A DNA stretch of 64,000 nucleotides from Streptomyces sp. P3 (GCF_003032475.1 NZ_CP028369.1:7254001-7318000), one strand, 5' to 3'. Shown: positions 53,806-62,897, numbered from the stretch's first letter. Program-made: numbers and translations. The notes: generated by a model not told the origin, from the sequence alone.

Positions 53806-54660
53806 ATGAGTCCGGATGACTGGCACCTCACCGAAGACCTCGACGACTTTCTCGCTCGCGCCGGAGACTTCCTGCAGTCGCGTCCCGCCCTGCACACCGT
53901 CCCGCTGACGGTGACCGAGGCACTGCGTACGCGCGGGGCGGACGCGTACGGCGCCGACGCCCCCATCTTCGGCCTGCTGGAACGGGCGGGCGAGGTCCGT
54001 GCGACCTTCTTCCGTACCCCGCCCCGCCGCCTGACCCTCACCCCCCTCACCCCCGAAGAGGCCGACAGCCTCGCCGCTCAACTAGCCGGCCTCGGCCATC
54101 CCCTCCCCGGCGTCAACGCGGACCACGACACCGCCAGCTTCTTCGCAGAGGCTTGGCAGCGGCGCACGGGCGCGATACCGACGCTGCACGAGCGGGAGCG
54201 CCTGTACCGCTTGGGCACGCTCACGCCACCAGAACCGTTCCCTGAGGGCCGGGGGCGAGTCGCGAACGAGCAGGACCGCGAGCAACTCATGCTTTGGCAC
54301 CGCGAGTTCGTCACCGACATCGGAGGAACCCCCTCTGCGGACAACAGCTCATGGGCGGACACGCGCATCGCCCACGAACGCGTCACGCTCTGGGAAACCC
54401 CGGACGGCACCCCCGTCTCCATGGCGGGCAGGACGCCCATGGTCGCGGGCCAGATCCGGGTGGCCCCCGTCTATACCCCGGCACACCTGCGCGGTCGCGG
54501 TTACGCCGGCGCCGCGACAGTCGAGGTGAGCCGGGCCGCTCTAGCCGCAGGCGCGGCGGAGGTCCTGCTGTTTGCGGACCTGGCCAACCCCACCAGCAAC
54601 GGCCTCTATCAGCGGATTGGGTACCGCCCGATTACTGACTTCGCGCTGTACGACTTCTAG
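53806..54660 (+). CDS. GNAT-family acetyltransferase
   Basis: 284 residues from ATG 53806. The C-terminal half is the GNAT domain: MAGRTPMVAGQIRVAPVYTP, HLRGRGYAGAATVEVSRAAL (acetyl-CoA pyrophosphate loop R-G-R-G-Y-A), EVLLFADLANPTSNGLYQRI, GYRPITDF. The N-terminal half is a degenerate partner domain common in two-domain GNATs of about 280 residues. Substrate unknown. Stands alone. Confidence 0.85.
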   Translation: MSPDDWHLTEDLDDFLARAGDFLQSRPALHTVPLTVTEALRTRGADAYGADAPIFGLLERAGEVRATFFRTPPRRLTLTPLTPEEADSLAAQLAGLGHPLPGVNADHDTASFFAEAWQRRTGAIPTLHERERLYRLGTLTPPEPFPEGRGRVANEQDREQLMLWHREFVTDIGGTPSADNSSWADTRIAHERVTLWETPDGTPVSMAGRTPMVAGQIRVAPVYTPAHLRGRGYAGAATVEVSRAALAAGAAEVLLFADLANPTSNGLYQRIGYRPITDFALYDF

Positions 54661-55098
54661 CATGCTGCGCCAGAGATCCGGCGAAGAACTCCGGAGCGCC
54701 CCGTGGCGGGCACCACAGCGAACACATCTCTCAGCAGGGGACTTCTCCGCCGAACCGCGCTGGACTTCTTCGACGAACTTGCGGCGCAGGACACCAGATC
54801 CGCGACTTGCGCAGCGAATGCCACGCAGCTCCCGACAGGGCCAGCGTCGACCGAGGAGCCGAGAGTCGTTCGTGATCGCGGTAGAGCTTCCAGTTGTAGG
54901 GAATGAGCGCAAGCTCGGTCGGGCCGCCCTGCACGCAGCCGTCATGTACCCAGGGCTTCGGCGTAGGCGGTAGGGGGACGGAGTCACCAACATCGCCGCT
55001 GGCCTCCGCCACGACGATCGAAACCCGAGCCGACCCCTTCAGCTTCCCGGGCTCACATGATCACGAAACAGACGTCAGCGGACTTCGCCGAAGCCCTG
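54661..55098. other. Gap, no intact gene
   Basis: About 440 bp between the GNAT gene and the left inverted repeat. A 17-bp stretch around 54770 is nearly the reverse complement of one near 53696, suggesting fragments of the same lost gene. No reading frame is convincing. Confidence 0.35.
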
Positions 55099-55146
55099 CG
55101 CGCTGACCTGCGGCGACTAACTTGATTGGCAAGGGTGTTGGTGAGG
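55099..55146. repeat. Left copy of 48-bp inverted repeat
   Basis: Begins CGCGCTGACCTGCGGCGACT and matches the reverse complement of 58713-58760 at 45 of 48 positions. It covers the last ten codons of the RmlD-like gene, whose C-terminus is therefore repeat-encoded. With its partner it brackets a 3.6-kb block of four minus-strand genes. Confidence 0.85.
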
Positions 55147-55971
55147 CTGTCCCGGGGCGAGGAACTGGTGCGCGCCGCGCAGCGTGGTGCGCAACTTGCG
55201 CTGTGTCGAGCGGCTGTCCAGGCGGATGTCGAGGGGCCCGGGCAGGGTGCTGTCGGCCCGTAGGCCGGTGGGCAGTCGCGATGCGTCGAGTCCGTCGCGT
55301 CGGGCGATGAGCACGCCCAGCTCGTGCCGGCTGAGAGCCTGGTTCCCGCCGAGGTGGTGGACGCCTGTCGTGTCGCCCGACGCGAGTTCGAGGAGCGCTG
55401 CGGCCAGATCGCTCGCGTGGACCGGGCATCGGAAGTCGTCTGTGAAGAGGACGCCATCGCGGGTGCCGGTGGCCAGTGCGTGGACGGTGCGTTCGTGCTC
55501 GGACTGGCCGTCGCCGATGATCAGCGAGGTGCGGGCCACGACGGCGTCCGGATGAAGCAGCAGCACCGTTTCCGCGGCGGCCTTCGCCGCTCCGTACGGG
55601 GTGATGGGGTCGGGCCTGCAGTGTTCGTCGTAGGGAACGTGGCTCTTGCCGGAGAAGACGGCGTCGGTGGAGACCTGGATCATTCTGCTTCCGGCCTTCG
55701 CCGCGGCGATCGCGAGGCGGACGGGTCCCTCGGCTGTGACTGCCCAGTCGGCCCCGCCGCTCGACGCATTGACGATGACGCGAGGGTTCACCTCGGCCAC
55801 GACCGCTTCCACGCTCCCTGGATCCCGCAGGTCGAGACTGCGCCAGGTAATCCCCGGAGCACTGCCGGGCCTGGTCGTATAGGTCGCGGCTGTCGGGCGC
55901 CCCGCCAATACAGCTTGCCGGACCAGCTCGGTGCCCAGGAACCCGGACCCACCTACGATCAGCAGCGTCAT
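55117..55971 (-). CDS. RmlD-like sugar-nucleotide reductase
   Basis: 284 residues. MTLLIVGGSGFLGTELVRQA (G-x-x-G-x-x-G NAD(P) loop), VIVNASSGGADWAVT, VSTDAVFSGKSHVPYDEH (catalytic-type Ser/Thr), ITPYGAAKAAAETVL (Y-x-x-x-K) and ARTSLIIGDG identify an extended SDR of the dTDP-4-dehydrorhamnose reductase type. Sugar-pathway partners are absent. The last residues lie in the 48-bp repeat, so the natural C-terminus may have been replaced. Confidence 0.82.
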   Translation of the reverse strand: MTLLIVGGSGFLGTELVRQAVLAGRPTAATYTTRPGSAPGITWRSLDLRDPGSVEAVVAEVNPRVIVNASSGGADWAVTAEGPVRLAIAAAKAGSRMIQVSTDAVFSGKSHVPYDEHCRPDPITPYGAAKAAAETVLLLHPDAVVARTSLIIGDGQSEHERTVHALATGTRDGVLFTDDFRCPVHASDLAAALLELASGDTTGVHHLGGNQALSRHELGVLIARRDGLDASRLPTGLRADSTLPGPLDIRLDSRSTQRKLRTTLRGAHQFLAPGQPHQHPCQSS

Positions 55972-55991
55972 GAGGCGACACCCTAGATCGG

Positions 55992-56804
55992 TCAGGGCCC
56001 GGTGATGGCGAGAATGTGGGCAGAGGCATCGGTGAGGGCCGCGTGCGGTTCCGCGATGCGGGCCGCGGCGAGGGCCGCTTCGTACATGTCCGTGCCCATG
56101 AGGTTGGCGCTGGTGTACTTCTCGATGGCCTTGACCGCCACCCAGCCGGGTCCTTCGATTCCGTAGAGGCTGGGGTCGGTAAGACCGGCCTCCGTGACCT
56201 CCGCGCGCAGCTCGGTGGAGGTCTGGAAGTAGGCGACGGTGAAGCCGCGCTGTCCGGCGTAGCGGCCCTGGGCCAGGGTGTCACGGACCCCGTCCTGGAT
56301 CGCGGACTCGGTGATACCGGTGGTCGCGATGTAGTCGAGGAGGGGCGAATAGCGGGAGATCGCCGCCGCGGCGATGAGTCCGCGAGGCCGGGCCACGCGG
56401 GCCGCCTCCGTCAGCGCGGAGATCCGGTCGGTCTTATCGTGGAGGTGGTAGAGCGGGCCGAGAAGCAGAACGACGTCGTACGTCCTGTCCGCGGCGGTGA
56501 GGCAGCGGGCGTCGCCCAGCTCGGCCGTCACGCCGTCGATGGCGGCTGCCTGGGTGACGTGCTTGGGGACGGGGTCCACGACGTGCACCGTGTAGCCGTC
56601 GTCGGCCAACCATCGGGCGTGCGTTCCGGGACCACCGCCGACATCGAGCACGCGGGCCGGTGCCGGTGGGAGGTGGCGGCGCAGTAACTCGCGGGTGCGC
56701 GCGAACTCCAGGGTGCCTGTGGCGGTGGTCTGCAGCCGTGCGGCTTCGTCGGACCGGCTGTAGAAGTCGATGATCTCCGGGCGCACGGCGGGGTTGCTCG
56801 TCAT
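55992..56804 (-). CDS. SAM-dependent methyltransferase
   Basis: 270 residues from ATG 56804 after AAGGACGG. ARVLDVGGGPGTHARWLADD is the AdoMet motif I, VHVVDPVPKHVTQAAAIDG the acidic loop, and YDVVLLLGPLYHLHDKTDRI the post-motif region of class I enzymes. Substrate unknown; small-molecule methylation is likely. Lies 21 bp from the RmlD-like gene on the same strand. Confidence 0.85.
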   Translation of the reverse strand: MTSNPAVRPEIIDFYSRSDEAARLQTTATGTLEFARTRELLRRHLPPAPARVLDVGGGPGTHARWLADDGYTVHVVDPVPKHVTQAAAIDGVTAELGDARCLTAADRTYDVVLLLGPLYHLHDKTDRISALTEAARVARPRGLIAAAAISRYSPLLDYIATTGITESAIQDGVRDTLAQGRYAGQRGFTVAYFQTSTELRAEVTEAGLTDPSLYGIEGPGWVAVKAIEKYTSANLMGTDMYEAALAAARIAEPHAALTDASAHILAITGP

Positions 56805-57027
56805 CGGACCGTCCTTGTCAGGAGGGCTGTCGGTGTCCGGCAGGGTAGGGGAGACCAGGAAGTGATCACTTTGATTTTCGGAGCCCTGTGACGGTCCGGC
56901 CCCCACCGCCGCTGCCACAGTGCCAGGGGATGCCTGCGGAGGGTGTGGGGTGGGTGGCGGCCGAAGTCACCGCGAGACGGTCAGGCGGCGGGCTGCCGGC
57001 CCTGGTGGTCGAGGTGGCAGCGGGCGG

Positions 57028-57417
57028 TCAGGCGTCAGGGTTGACTTCGGGGTGCGTGAACCGCACGGGCTTGCCCAGCGACCGGGCGTATGCGATTTCG
57101 GCTCGGGTGCTGTCTCCGATGTAGTCGCCGACTACGAGCACCTCATCAGCGAGCCGGATCTTCGCCCGGTGCAGATCGTCGAGCCGAACCTTCAGCGCCT
57201 CGGCCTCGCCGGGATCGGACCAAAGTTCGTGCGGCGACTTCATGTCAAAGCCCGGTTTGACGACAATCTTTCCGGCTTTGGTCTCCCGCAGATCGACCTC
57301 ATTCATCTTGGTCATGAAGCGGGTGGAGCCGCAGATCACGACGATACGCGGGAGGCTCAACAGCTTCTTCGCGTCGGCGAGCTTCTCCTCGGGGGTGAGC
57401 AGTTGCGGGTATGACAC
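57028..57417 (-). CDS. DUF4406/nucleoside-deoxyribosyltransferase-like protein
   Basis: 129 residues from GTG 57417 after AGGAGGAA. IVVICGSTRFMTKMNEVDLR, LHRAKIRLADEVLVVGDYIG, DSTRAEIAYARSLGKPVRFT match the fold of nucleoside 2-deoxyribosyltransferases and DUF4406: C-G-S-T, a central D, and S-T-x-x-E-I-x-Y-A. Such small proteins are common in actinophages and plasmids. Confidence 0.78.
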   Translation of the reverse strand: MSYPQLLTPEEKLADAKKLLSLPRIVVICGSTRFMTKMNEVDLRETKAGKIVVKPGFDMKSPHELWSDPGEAEALKVRLDDLHRAKIRLADEVLVVGDYIGDSTRAEIAYARSLGKPVRFTHPEVNPDA

Positions 57418-57500
57418 TGGTTCCTCCTGGTGGTGTGGTCCAAGGGCGACTCCGACTTCAGGGGAGCCTGTTCAGATCCTGCAGGCACCCCTCGTCGCCA

Positions 57501-58505
57501 TCATGTCTCTGAGCCCTCCACGGGAGCCGGCCATATGCCGTCGATGAGCCAGGGTCGGACAACCGGCTCCAGGTCGCGTGAGAACTGGTCCCCGCCGCCA
57601 CCTGCCATCCACTGCGCCCACTGGCGCGTCGCGCCCGCAGCCCAGTCCGCCACCTGGAGCTGCGGGTGGTCCTTGCTGTCCGCGAACTCGATGCCGCCCA
57701 TGAAGGGGTTCATGAACTCGCCCGGCCGCGCGGGATCGGGGAGGAAGTGCACGGTGTGCAGGCGGGTGGTGTTGCGGTCGACTACTTTCGATGCGTCGTG
57801 CACCAGGCGGAACTTGCCCAGGGTCTGACCGAACGTGGTGGCGAGGCAGTACAAGCTTGGGATAGCCGGATCCAGCTCGTCCCGATGCCCCTGGGATGCG
57901 ATCTCCGCTGCGGTCTCGTCAGCGACGGGCCGGCCGTATTCCAGGACCTCCACGTACTCGGCGAACTGCTGGCTTTGCGCGGAGGTCTTGAGGGCGGCTA
58001 TGGCCGCGTACAGCTCGTCGGTGGTGGCCTTCTGCCGGACCCAGTTCACGAACGCCTGGAGCATCCGGTCGTAGGCGTCCGCATCCCCCATGACCGGGCT
58101 GGCCAGGTGCAGCATGTTCGCCAGGGCGAGGGTTTCCTTCCCCTCGTACAGGTTGTAGCCGTCCCGGTGCGCCATGGGTTCCACGATGACGTCGACCATC
58201 TTGGTCATCACCATGAATCGCTTGTGGACCAGGTACGTCCGCACGCTCCCCTCGGGCAGGCGCGCGAAGGCGTTCATCAGCGCCTTCCGTCCGCCGCCGG
58301 AACCCGCCAACGACGTGTACTTCGGCTCGCGCAGATTGCGCGGGAGCTGCCCACGGACCTCGTCGACGATGGAGGCGGCGAGGTAGTCAGGGAGGTGAAC
58401 CCCGGCCACCGTGAAGACAGGTTGGTGCGGGTCGAGGAGGTTCTGGCCCGAGTTGGCGGACTCGTCGACGTAAACGACGGGGCGCTCCATGGGTGAAGTG
58501 GACAT
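57501..58505 (-). CDS. DUF3800 protein
   Basis: 334 residues from ATG 58505 (longer in-frame extension is non-conserved-looking). PVVYVDESANSGQNLLDPHQ, VFTVAGVHLP open the domain and IEFADSKDHPQLQVADWAAG closes it: D-E-S and the late D...Q-x-A-D are the acidic residues of DUF3800, an RNase-H-like fold of unknown function frequent in mobile elements and near defence genes. Confidence 0.8.
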   Translation of the reverse strand: MSTSPMERPVVYVDESANSGQNLLDPHQPVFTVAGVHLPDYLAASIVDEVRGQLPRNLREPKYTSLAGSGGGRKALMNAFARLPEGSVRTYLVHKRFMVMTKMVDVIVEPMAHRDGYNLYEGKETLALANMLHLASPVMGDADAYDRMLQAFVNWVRQKATTDELYAAIAALKTSAQSQQFAEYVEVLEYGRPVADETAAEIASQGHRDELDPAIPSLYCLATTFGQTLGKFRLVHDASKVVDRNTTRLHTVHFLPDPARPGEFMNPFMGGIEFADSKDHPQLQVADWAAGATRQWAQWMAGGGGDQFSRDLEPVVRPWLIDGIWPAPVEGSET

Positions 58506-58905
58506 GCATGGAGGATGCCCGCCAGCGTCGGGGCGGGCCAGCCGCAGTCGGCGCTGGCACCCGCGGTCGGCTATCCCCTCAACCTCGATCGTGCCGACCG
58601 GTGAACATAGCCACAGGGGAAGCAGTTGTCCGCCGACATCGAACCAGGTCCGTGGAGTTCCTTGCCATCCAACGTAGTCGTCGCAGGTCATAGCGTTGGT
58701 GAGCGTGGACGGCCACACCAACGCCCTTGTCAATCAAGTTAGTCGCCGCAGGTCAGCGCGGGGCGGACGACTGGATTCACTGTCCAAGGACAGCAGTTCG
58801 CCGGGGGCAGACAGGAAAGATCACGGAATGACTGGCCAACGTGCGTGAGGGCATGTCAACCTAGACGACCTTGCAAGAAACCCCAGGTCAGAGAGGTGAT
58901 TGCCC
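58506..58905. other. Gap with repeat sequences, no gene
   Basis: About 400 bp between the DUF3800 start and the second DUF317-type operon. It contains the right 48-bp repeat. An extra partial direct copy at 58675-58690 (GTAGTCGTCGCAGGTCA-like) resembles 58739-58757. No open frame is convincing. Confidence 0.5.
58713..58760. repeat. Right copy of 48-bp inverted repeat
   Basis: Reverse-complement partner of 55099-55146 with three mismatches. The end AGTCGCCGCAGGTCAGCGCG is outermost. A partial direct repeat of its AGTCG-CGCAGGTCA core lies about 65 bp to the left, so several related sites cluster here, as at recombination sites. Confidence 0.85.
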
Positions 58906-59277
58906 GTGACCGTAGCGCCCGTGGGCTCCGGTTTCGCTACCACCGTTGAAGCCCTGCGGCTGCGTGAGTGGCAGCTCGGACCCGGCCAGCCCACGCTGGT
59001 GATGGACCAGTTCTCCGCAGAGGACTTCCACCTGATTGTGGACGACCGTGCGGACGTGCACGTCAGCTCGAAGGACGGCCGGTTCTACCTCGGTTGGTTC
59101 CCGCTCGGCCGTCCCGGTACGGACGGTGAGGGATGGAAGATCGCTGTGTCCGGCACGGCCAAGGTGCGTGGTTACCACCTGTCGTTCGACATCGAGACGC
59201 CGGCCGACATCGTCGCCGCCGCCGTGGCGCGTGTGCTGGAGACCTCACGTCGTGTACGACAGCGCGCCCACGAGTAG
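58906..59277 (+). CDS. DUF317-like small protein
   Basis: 123 residues from GTG 58906 after GAGAGGTG (TTG 58900 also in frame). VMDQFSAEDFHLIVDDRADV, HVSSKDGRFYLGWFPLGRPG, EGWKIAVSGTAKVRGYHLSF form a single beta-rich repeat like half of a DUF317 protein. First gene of a three-gene operon with 59359 and 59677. Confidence 0.68.
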   Translation: MTVAPVGSGFATTVEALRLREWQLGPGQPTLVMDQFSAEDFHLIVDDRADVHVSSKDGRFYLGWFPLGRPGTDGEGWKIAVSGTAKVRGYHLSFDIETPADIVAAAVARVLETSRRVRQRAHE

Positions 59278-59358
59278 TTTTCGCCCGGGCGGCCGGTCAG
59301 ATGTCGGGCCCCGCCCTTTTCACCGCTCACTGTTTCCGCTCACCCCAGGAGGCTGTTC

Positions 59359-59649
59359 GTGACGACCCCGGAGATGACCGTCGGTGATCTCATCGACCTG
59401 CTGTCCGCCTGCGACCGGGATACTCCGGTCCGACAGGCCATGAACCCCTTCTTTCCGATGGCGCACCGCCTGGCGCAGGTCGTGCAGTCCGTGGATGAGA
59501 CCGGCCGGACCGTCGTCTACCTCGCCGAGGGGCGGGACGAGGACGCACAGCTCGGACATCTGCCGCCCGAGGTCGCCATCGCCCTGACCTGGCAGGGCCC
59601 CGTCCAGGCACCCCCGCGCCGCCCCCGCCGCCGTGCCGGCGGCAACTAG
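59359..59649 (+). CDS. Small hypothetical protein
   Basis: 96 residues from GTG 59359 after AGGAGG. MTVGDLIDLLSACDRDTPVR, QAMNPFFPMAHRLAQVVQSV, GRTVVYLAEGRDEDAQLGHL, then a Pro/Arg tail. Looks globular, and the type is often found next to DUF317 genes. Function unknown. Confidence 0.7.
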   Translation: MTTPEMTVGDLIDLLSACDRDTPVRQAMNPFFPMAHRLAQVVQSVDETGRTVVYLAEGRDEDAQLGHLPPEVAIALTWQGPVQAPPRRPRRRAGGN

Positions 59650-59676
59650 ACCCGCACCGACCCCTTGGAGGCGCCC

Positions 59677-60483
59677 CTGTACCCCGACTTCCCGCCCGAC
59701 CCGTCCATTCCGCCCGGCGGCCAGCCCGCGTTCTGGGTCGGCCCCCGGCATCTGGCCGGTGACGACGGGTGCCTCTACGACGGCGTTGCCGACACGCTCT
59801 CCGGTCTGGGCTGGACGAGCCTGACGATTGTCCGCGGACGTCATGAGCCGGACGAGGAACCCCAGGACCGCCAGGTCCTGCGCAGCACCGTTCTGCACAT
59901 CAGCTCCGACACCCTCCGATGGGCGCAGTGGAGCCTGGCGGACGAGCCGTTCCACCTGGGAGACCTGCCGATCGCCTGGCAGATCTCCGCCCGCGCGGAC
60001 ACCAGCAGCCCGCTCGCGTCGTGGTCGTGCTACTTCACCACCGACGTCCCAGGCGAGGCTGTGGCCGACTTCCTCGTCGCGCTCGACGCCCGAGACCAGC
60101 CCGCCGTGCCGTTCGCCGGACCCGAACTGGTCCTCGACGCCGTAGTCGCACACGGCTGGCTCCGCGACATCGACCAGCCCGACGCGGCAGCGACAGACCC
60201 GACGTTCACCTCGCACATCAGCCTCGGCGAGGTACCGCCCCTCATCCAGGACGCCGACCCGCGCGCCCTGACGACCGAGGCCGACGAGCCAGGACCAGTC
60301 GGATGGCAGGCATGGGCCGAGCCCGCGCTCGGCGCCCCCTGCCTGTGGGCGGCCTCCTTCGGAGCCAGCGCCCCGCACGACCTCGTGGCAGCTTTCGCCA
60401 CTTCCCTCAGCTCGACCGCACCGGTCCTGCGCCGGGTGCTGCCCGAGGCCACCCGGGAGCGACTGCTGCGGGCGCCGGCCTAG
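59677..60483 (+). CDS. DUF317 domain protein, probable CTG start
   Basis: 268 residues. A CTG at 59677, five nt after GGAGG, gives MYPDFPPDPSIPPGG. TTG 59665 overlaps the ribosome site, making it unlikely. FWVGPRHLAGDDGCLYDGVA, WAQWSLADEPFHLGDLPIAW, WSCYFTTDVPGEAVADFLVA and WQAWAEPALGAPCLWAASFG show the paired DUF317 repeats. Third DUF317 gene of the window. Confidence 0.78.
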   Translation: MYPDFPPDPSIPPGGQPAFWVGPRHLAGDDGCLYDGVADTLSGLGWTSLTIVRGRHEPDEEPQDRQVLRSTVLHISSDTLRWAQWSLADEPFHLGDLPIAWQISARADTSSPLASWSCYFTTDVPGEAVADFLVALDARDQPAVPFAGPELVLDAVVAHGWLRDIDQPDAAATDPTFTSHISLGEVPPLIQDADPRALTTEADEPGPVGWQAWAEPALGAPCLWAASFGASAPHDLVAAFATSLSSTAPVLRRVLPEATRERLLRAPA

Positions 60484-60511
60484 CCATCGACGGCGCACCT
60501 AACCAGACGGA

Positions 60512-60545
60512 AGAAACCCGGTCCCCGAACAAGGGCCGGGCTTCT
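60512..60545 (+). terminator. Probable terminator after the DUF317 operon
   Basis: AGAAACCCGGTCC (60512-60524) pairs with GGGCCGGGCTTCT (60533-60545) with two mismatches around an 8-nt loop, about 30 bp after the DUF317 stop. Confidence 0.6.
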
Positions 60546-60757
60546 GGTATTTCCCTCCGGGGCTCGGGCGAGCCATCGAGTCGGAGGACGGCGACCGGGG
60601 CGACGAGTACAGGGTGTCGGGCCTGCCCGGCACCGGTGATCGTCTCCGGCCCCAAGGCGGGGAAGTGCGGTGAAGCGGGGGTCTGCTCGGTGTATTGAAG
60701 CGGATCGGGTGATGTCGGTTGATTGCCTGACAGGTAGCGGCTGGGTCCGATAGATGT

Positions 60758-61168
60758 GTGCACATGGACGACTCCACGCCTGGTGAACGCACTCCCGCAG
60801 ATGGCGAGCCCGCGCCCTCTGACGAGAAGTCGAAGAGCTGGTACGCGAAGCACAAGCCGAAGATCCGCGTCATGGGCGGCGTGACTCTGAGCGTAAGTCT
60901 GGCCGTGGTCGCTTACCTCGCAAGGCAGGGCTCCACAAGGCATGAGGTCGAGGACATCGCGGATTACGAACCGGCCTCCGACGATGAAGCTACGGAGCAG
61001 CCTCGCCAGTCCTCGCCTGCCCCTGACCGCGACCCCTTCCTCCGAAGGCTCCCTCCCGGTCAGCACGCCAGCGAAGAGGCCAAGGCGAGGTATAGGGAGT
61101 TGACGGGGAACGAGCTTCCTGACGGTTACACCGTGGTTCGCCGGTGGATGTACGGAACCGCAGCCTGA
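60758..61168 (+). CDS. Small single-pass membrane protein
   Basis: About 136 residues (GTG 60758 or ATG 60764). A charged N-terminus (EKSKSWYAKHKPKIRVMGGV) leads into one membrane segment (GVTLSVSLAVVAYLARQG). An acidic linker and a conserved-looking C-terminus (LPPGQHASEEAKARYRELTG, NELPDGYTVVRRW) follow. Type known from Streptomyces mobile DNA; role unknown. Confidence 0.62.
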   Translation: MHMDDSTPGERTPADGEPAPSDEKSKSWYAKHKPKIRVMGGVTLSVSLAVVAYLARQGSTRHEVEDIADYEPASDDEATEQPRQSSPAPDRDPFLRRLPPGQHASEEAKARYRELTGNELPDGYTVVRRWMYGTAA

Positions 61169-61206
61169 CCACCGCACTGGTGTCCGTCAAAGCGGAACAA
61201 GCACAG

Positions 61207-61245
61207 CACTGCTGCCCCCGACCGTCCTGGTCGGGGGCAGCAGTG
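61207..61245. terminator. Perfect 17-bp bidirectional terminator
   Basis: CACTGCTGCCCCCGACC and GGTCGGGGGCAGCAGTG pair completely around GTCCT, between the convergent ends of 60758-61168 and 61258-61950. Confidence 0.9.
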
Positions 61246-61257
61246 TGTCGAGGTCGG

Positions 61258-61950
61258 TCAGCTGGCTGCCGTGGCCTTGGTGAGGGCCTTGTCGAGGTGG
61301 CGGTCGACGAGGGCCGGGGAGCCGGAGACGATCAGCAGCAGGCTGCCGTCGCGGATCGCGGTCTGCTTGACCACGGTGCTCCGTCCTCCGGCGGAGAACG
61401 TCAGGAGCTGGCTCCACTGCTCGTCACCGAGGCCGTGGGGCGCGGGCAGCTTCTGCGAGGCGATGTCGATCGGGGTGCCGCCCGCGACGACCTGGTAGGT
61501 ATGGCATCCGGTCATGGCGTCGAAGATCCGGCCGATGCCGTCGGACAGCTTGTTCGCGCCGTCGCTGTACAACTCCTCGGAGATCTCGGAGGAGCTGCCG
61601 CCGTAGGTGAAGGCCGTCTTCGCTTTGCGGGGGAAGGTGAGCGTGGCGCCGGTGGCCGCGTCGCCGCCCAGTTCGCTCAGGGCCGGACAGCCGTTGACGG
61701 TGACGTCGTCGTGCTGGGTGAGGCGCTCCGGCTTGCGCAGGTAGCCGCTGCCGAGGTCGCTCTGGTCGAGCAGGCGCGTCTCCAGCGCGGCCGACGTGAG
61801 CGGAGCAGCCTGGGTTGTGTCGGCCGGCGACCCGGTCCGAGCGGTGGCGGCGGTGGCGTGCTTGGCGCCGGTGGTGTCGGTGGAGCAGGCGGACACGGTG
61901 AGGAGGGCGGCGGTGATGCCGAGGACGGTGGTGGCGACGCGAACGCGCAT
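61258..61950 (-). CDS. Lipoprotein
   Basis: 230 residues from ATG 61950. Signal peptide VATTVLGITAALLTVSAC with lipobox LTVSAC-type Cys at about residue 22. A Thr/Ala linker follows, then a domain with LLDQSDLGSGYLRKPE, VNGCPALSELGG, MTGCHTYQVVAGGTPIDIAS and GSLLLIVSGSPALVDRHLDK. The pattern, with two Cys likely paired, resembles PknH-sensor-like lipoproteins of actinobacteria. Surface-exposed; function unknown. Confidence 0.75.
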   Translation of the reverse strand: MRVRVATTVLGITAALLTVSACSTDTTGAKHATAATARTGSPADTTQAAPLTSAALETRLLDQSDLGSGYLRKPERLTQHDDVTVNGCPALSELGGDAATGATLTFPRKAKTAFTYGGSSSEISEELYSDGANKLSDGIGRIFDAMTGCHTYQVVAGGTPIDIASQKLPAPHGLGDEQWSQLLTFSAGGRSTVVKQTAIRDGSLLLIVSGSPALVDRHLDKALTKATAAS

Positions 61951-62029
61951 GACGGAACTGACCCCTTGGTGCTGGACGACGGGTGGTCAGTGCGGGCCCG
62001 CGGGCCCGGCGGGGTCGTAGGAGTGGAGG

Positions 62030-62473
62030 TCAGTGCCCGAGGTGGCGCAGGCATTCCTCGAACGTGGCATGCGTCGCGTCCGCCGGTCCGCGGTTCCGGT
62101 TGAACCAGGCGGTGTCGAGGCGGGTTTCCTGCTGCTGGTGGCCGACCCGGCACCGCAGCCAGATCTGGTCGCGGGTGGAGAGGATGAGCCAGTCCCGGTA
62201 CGCGCCGCACTCGGCGCAGGCGACCATCTCGCCGTCGAGGACGAGCGGCTGCTTCCACGGCATCATGGTGCCGCCGACCTGGTCGTGGCTGGGTACCCGC
62301 AACTCCGGCGGAAGGAAGTCGTCCACCACCGCGGTCGGCTCGATGTGTTCCGGCTCGGCCGGCGGCACCCCGATCCCGGGCGGGACCTCGTTCTGCAGCC
62401 GCGCCGACAGCTCGAAGAACCGGCGCTGTTCCTCGCTGGGCTCCTTGGCCCGGCGGCGTATTCGCTGAAACAC
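62030..62473 (-). CDS. Hypothetical protein with Cys/His zinc-like site
   Basis: 147 residues from GTG 62473. Helical N-terminus (EPSEEQRRFFELSARLQNEV), then VACAECGAYRDWLILSTRDQ and WLRCRVGHQQQE, which supply C-x-x-C and C-x-x-x-H for one zinc. TRLDTAWFNRNRGPADATHA follows. Unknown function; upstream on the same strand is the mobilization-type gene. Confidence 0.65.
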   Translation of the reverse strand: MFQRIRRRAKEPSEEQRRFFELSARLQNEVPPGIGVPPAEPEHIEPTAVVDDFLPPELRVPSHDQVGGTMMPWKQPLVLDGEMVACAECGAYRDWLILSTRDQIWLRCRVGHQQQETRLDTAWFNRNRGPADATHATFEECLRHLGH

Positions 62474-62897
62474 CCTGGCGTCCTCCTGTGCCTCGTCCTG
62501 CTCGCTTCATGATCGTGCCTTACGCCCCTGGCGGTTTCAATTCACAAAGTCCACAGTCGCCTTCGGGCAGGTCATCAGGCGGTTTCCGCCTCCTGGGGGC
62601 GCGGATGACGAGTGGGCACGGCGCGTGTCTCGAGCGGATGAGTGATGTCCCCTCGGCGTGCCCGAACACGTCACGTCGGCTTCGACCGCCCAACTTCGCG
62701 TCGCCTACTGGCTCGAGTCGCCGCACCTGCGCCCTTGCGTTCCTCCTGAGTGTGCGTAGCGCCCGTGACCCACAACGCGGGCCTGAACGCCGCCGGGGTC
62801 CGCTGTGGCGTACGGCCATGCTGTGGCACGCGAGCGGGGAGGTGGCGGTGCGCCTGCTCCTGGTCGTGCGCTGAGGCTGCACCCCGGCTGGCAGGGC
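62474..62897. other. Gap between minus-strand genes
   Basis: About 424 bp with no convincing gene. On the minus strand a short open end (EGDCGLCELKPPGA-like, with C-x-x-C) and an AGGAGG near 62595 hint at a tiny ORF but are too short to call. Confidence 0.35.
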
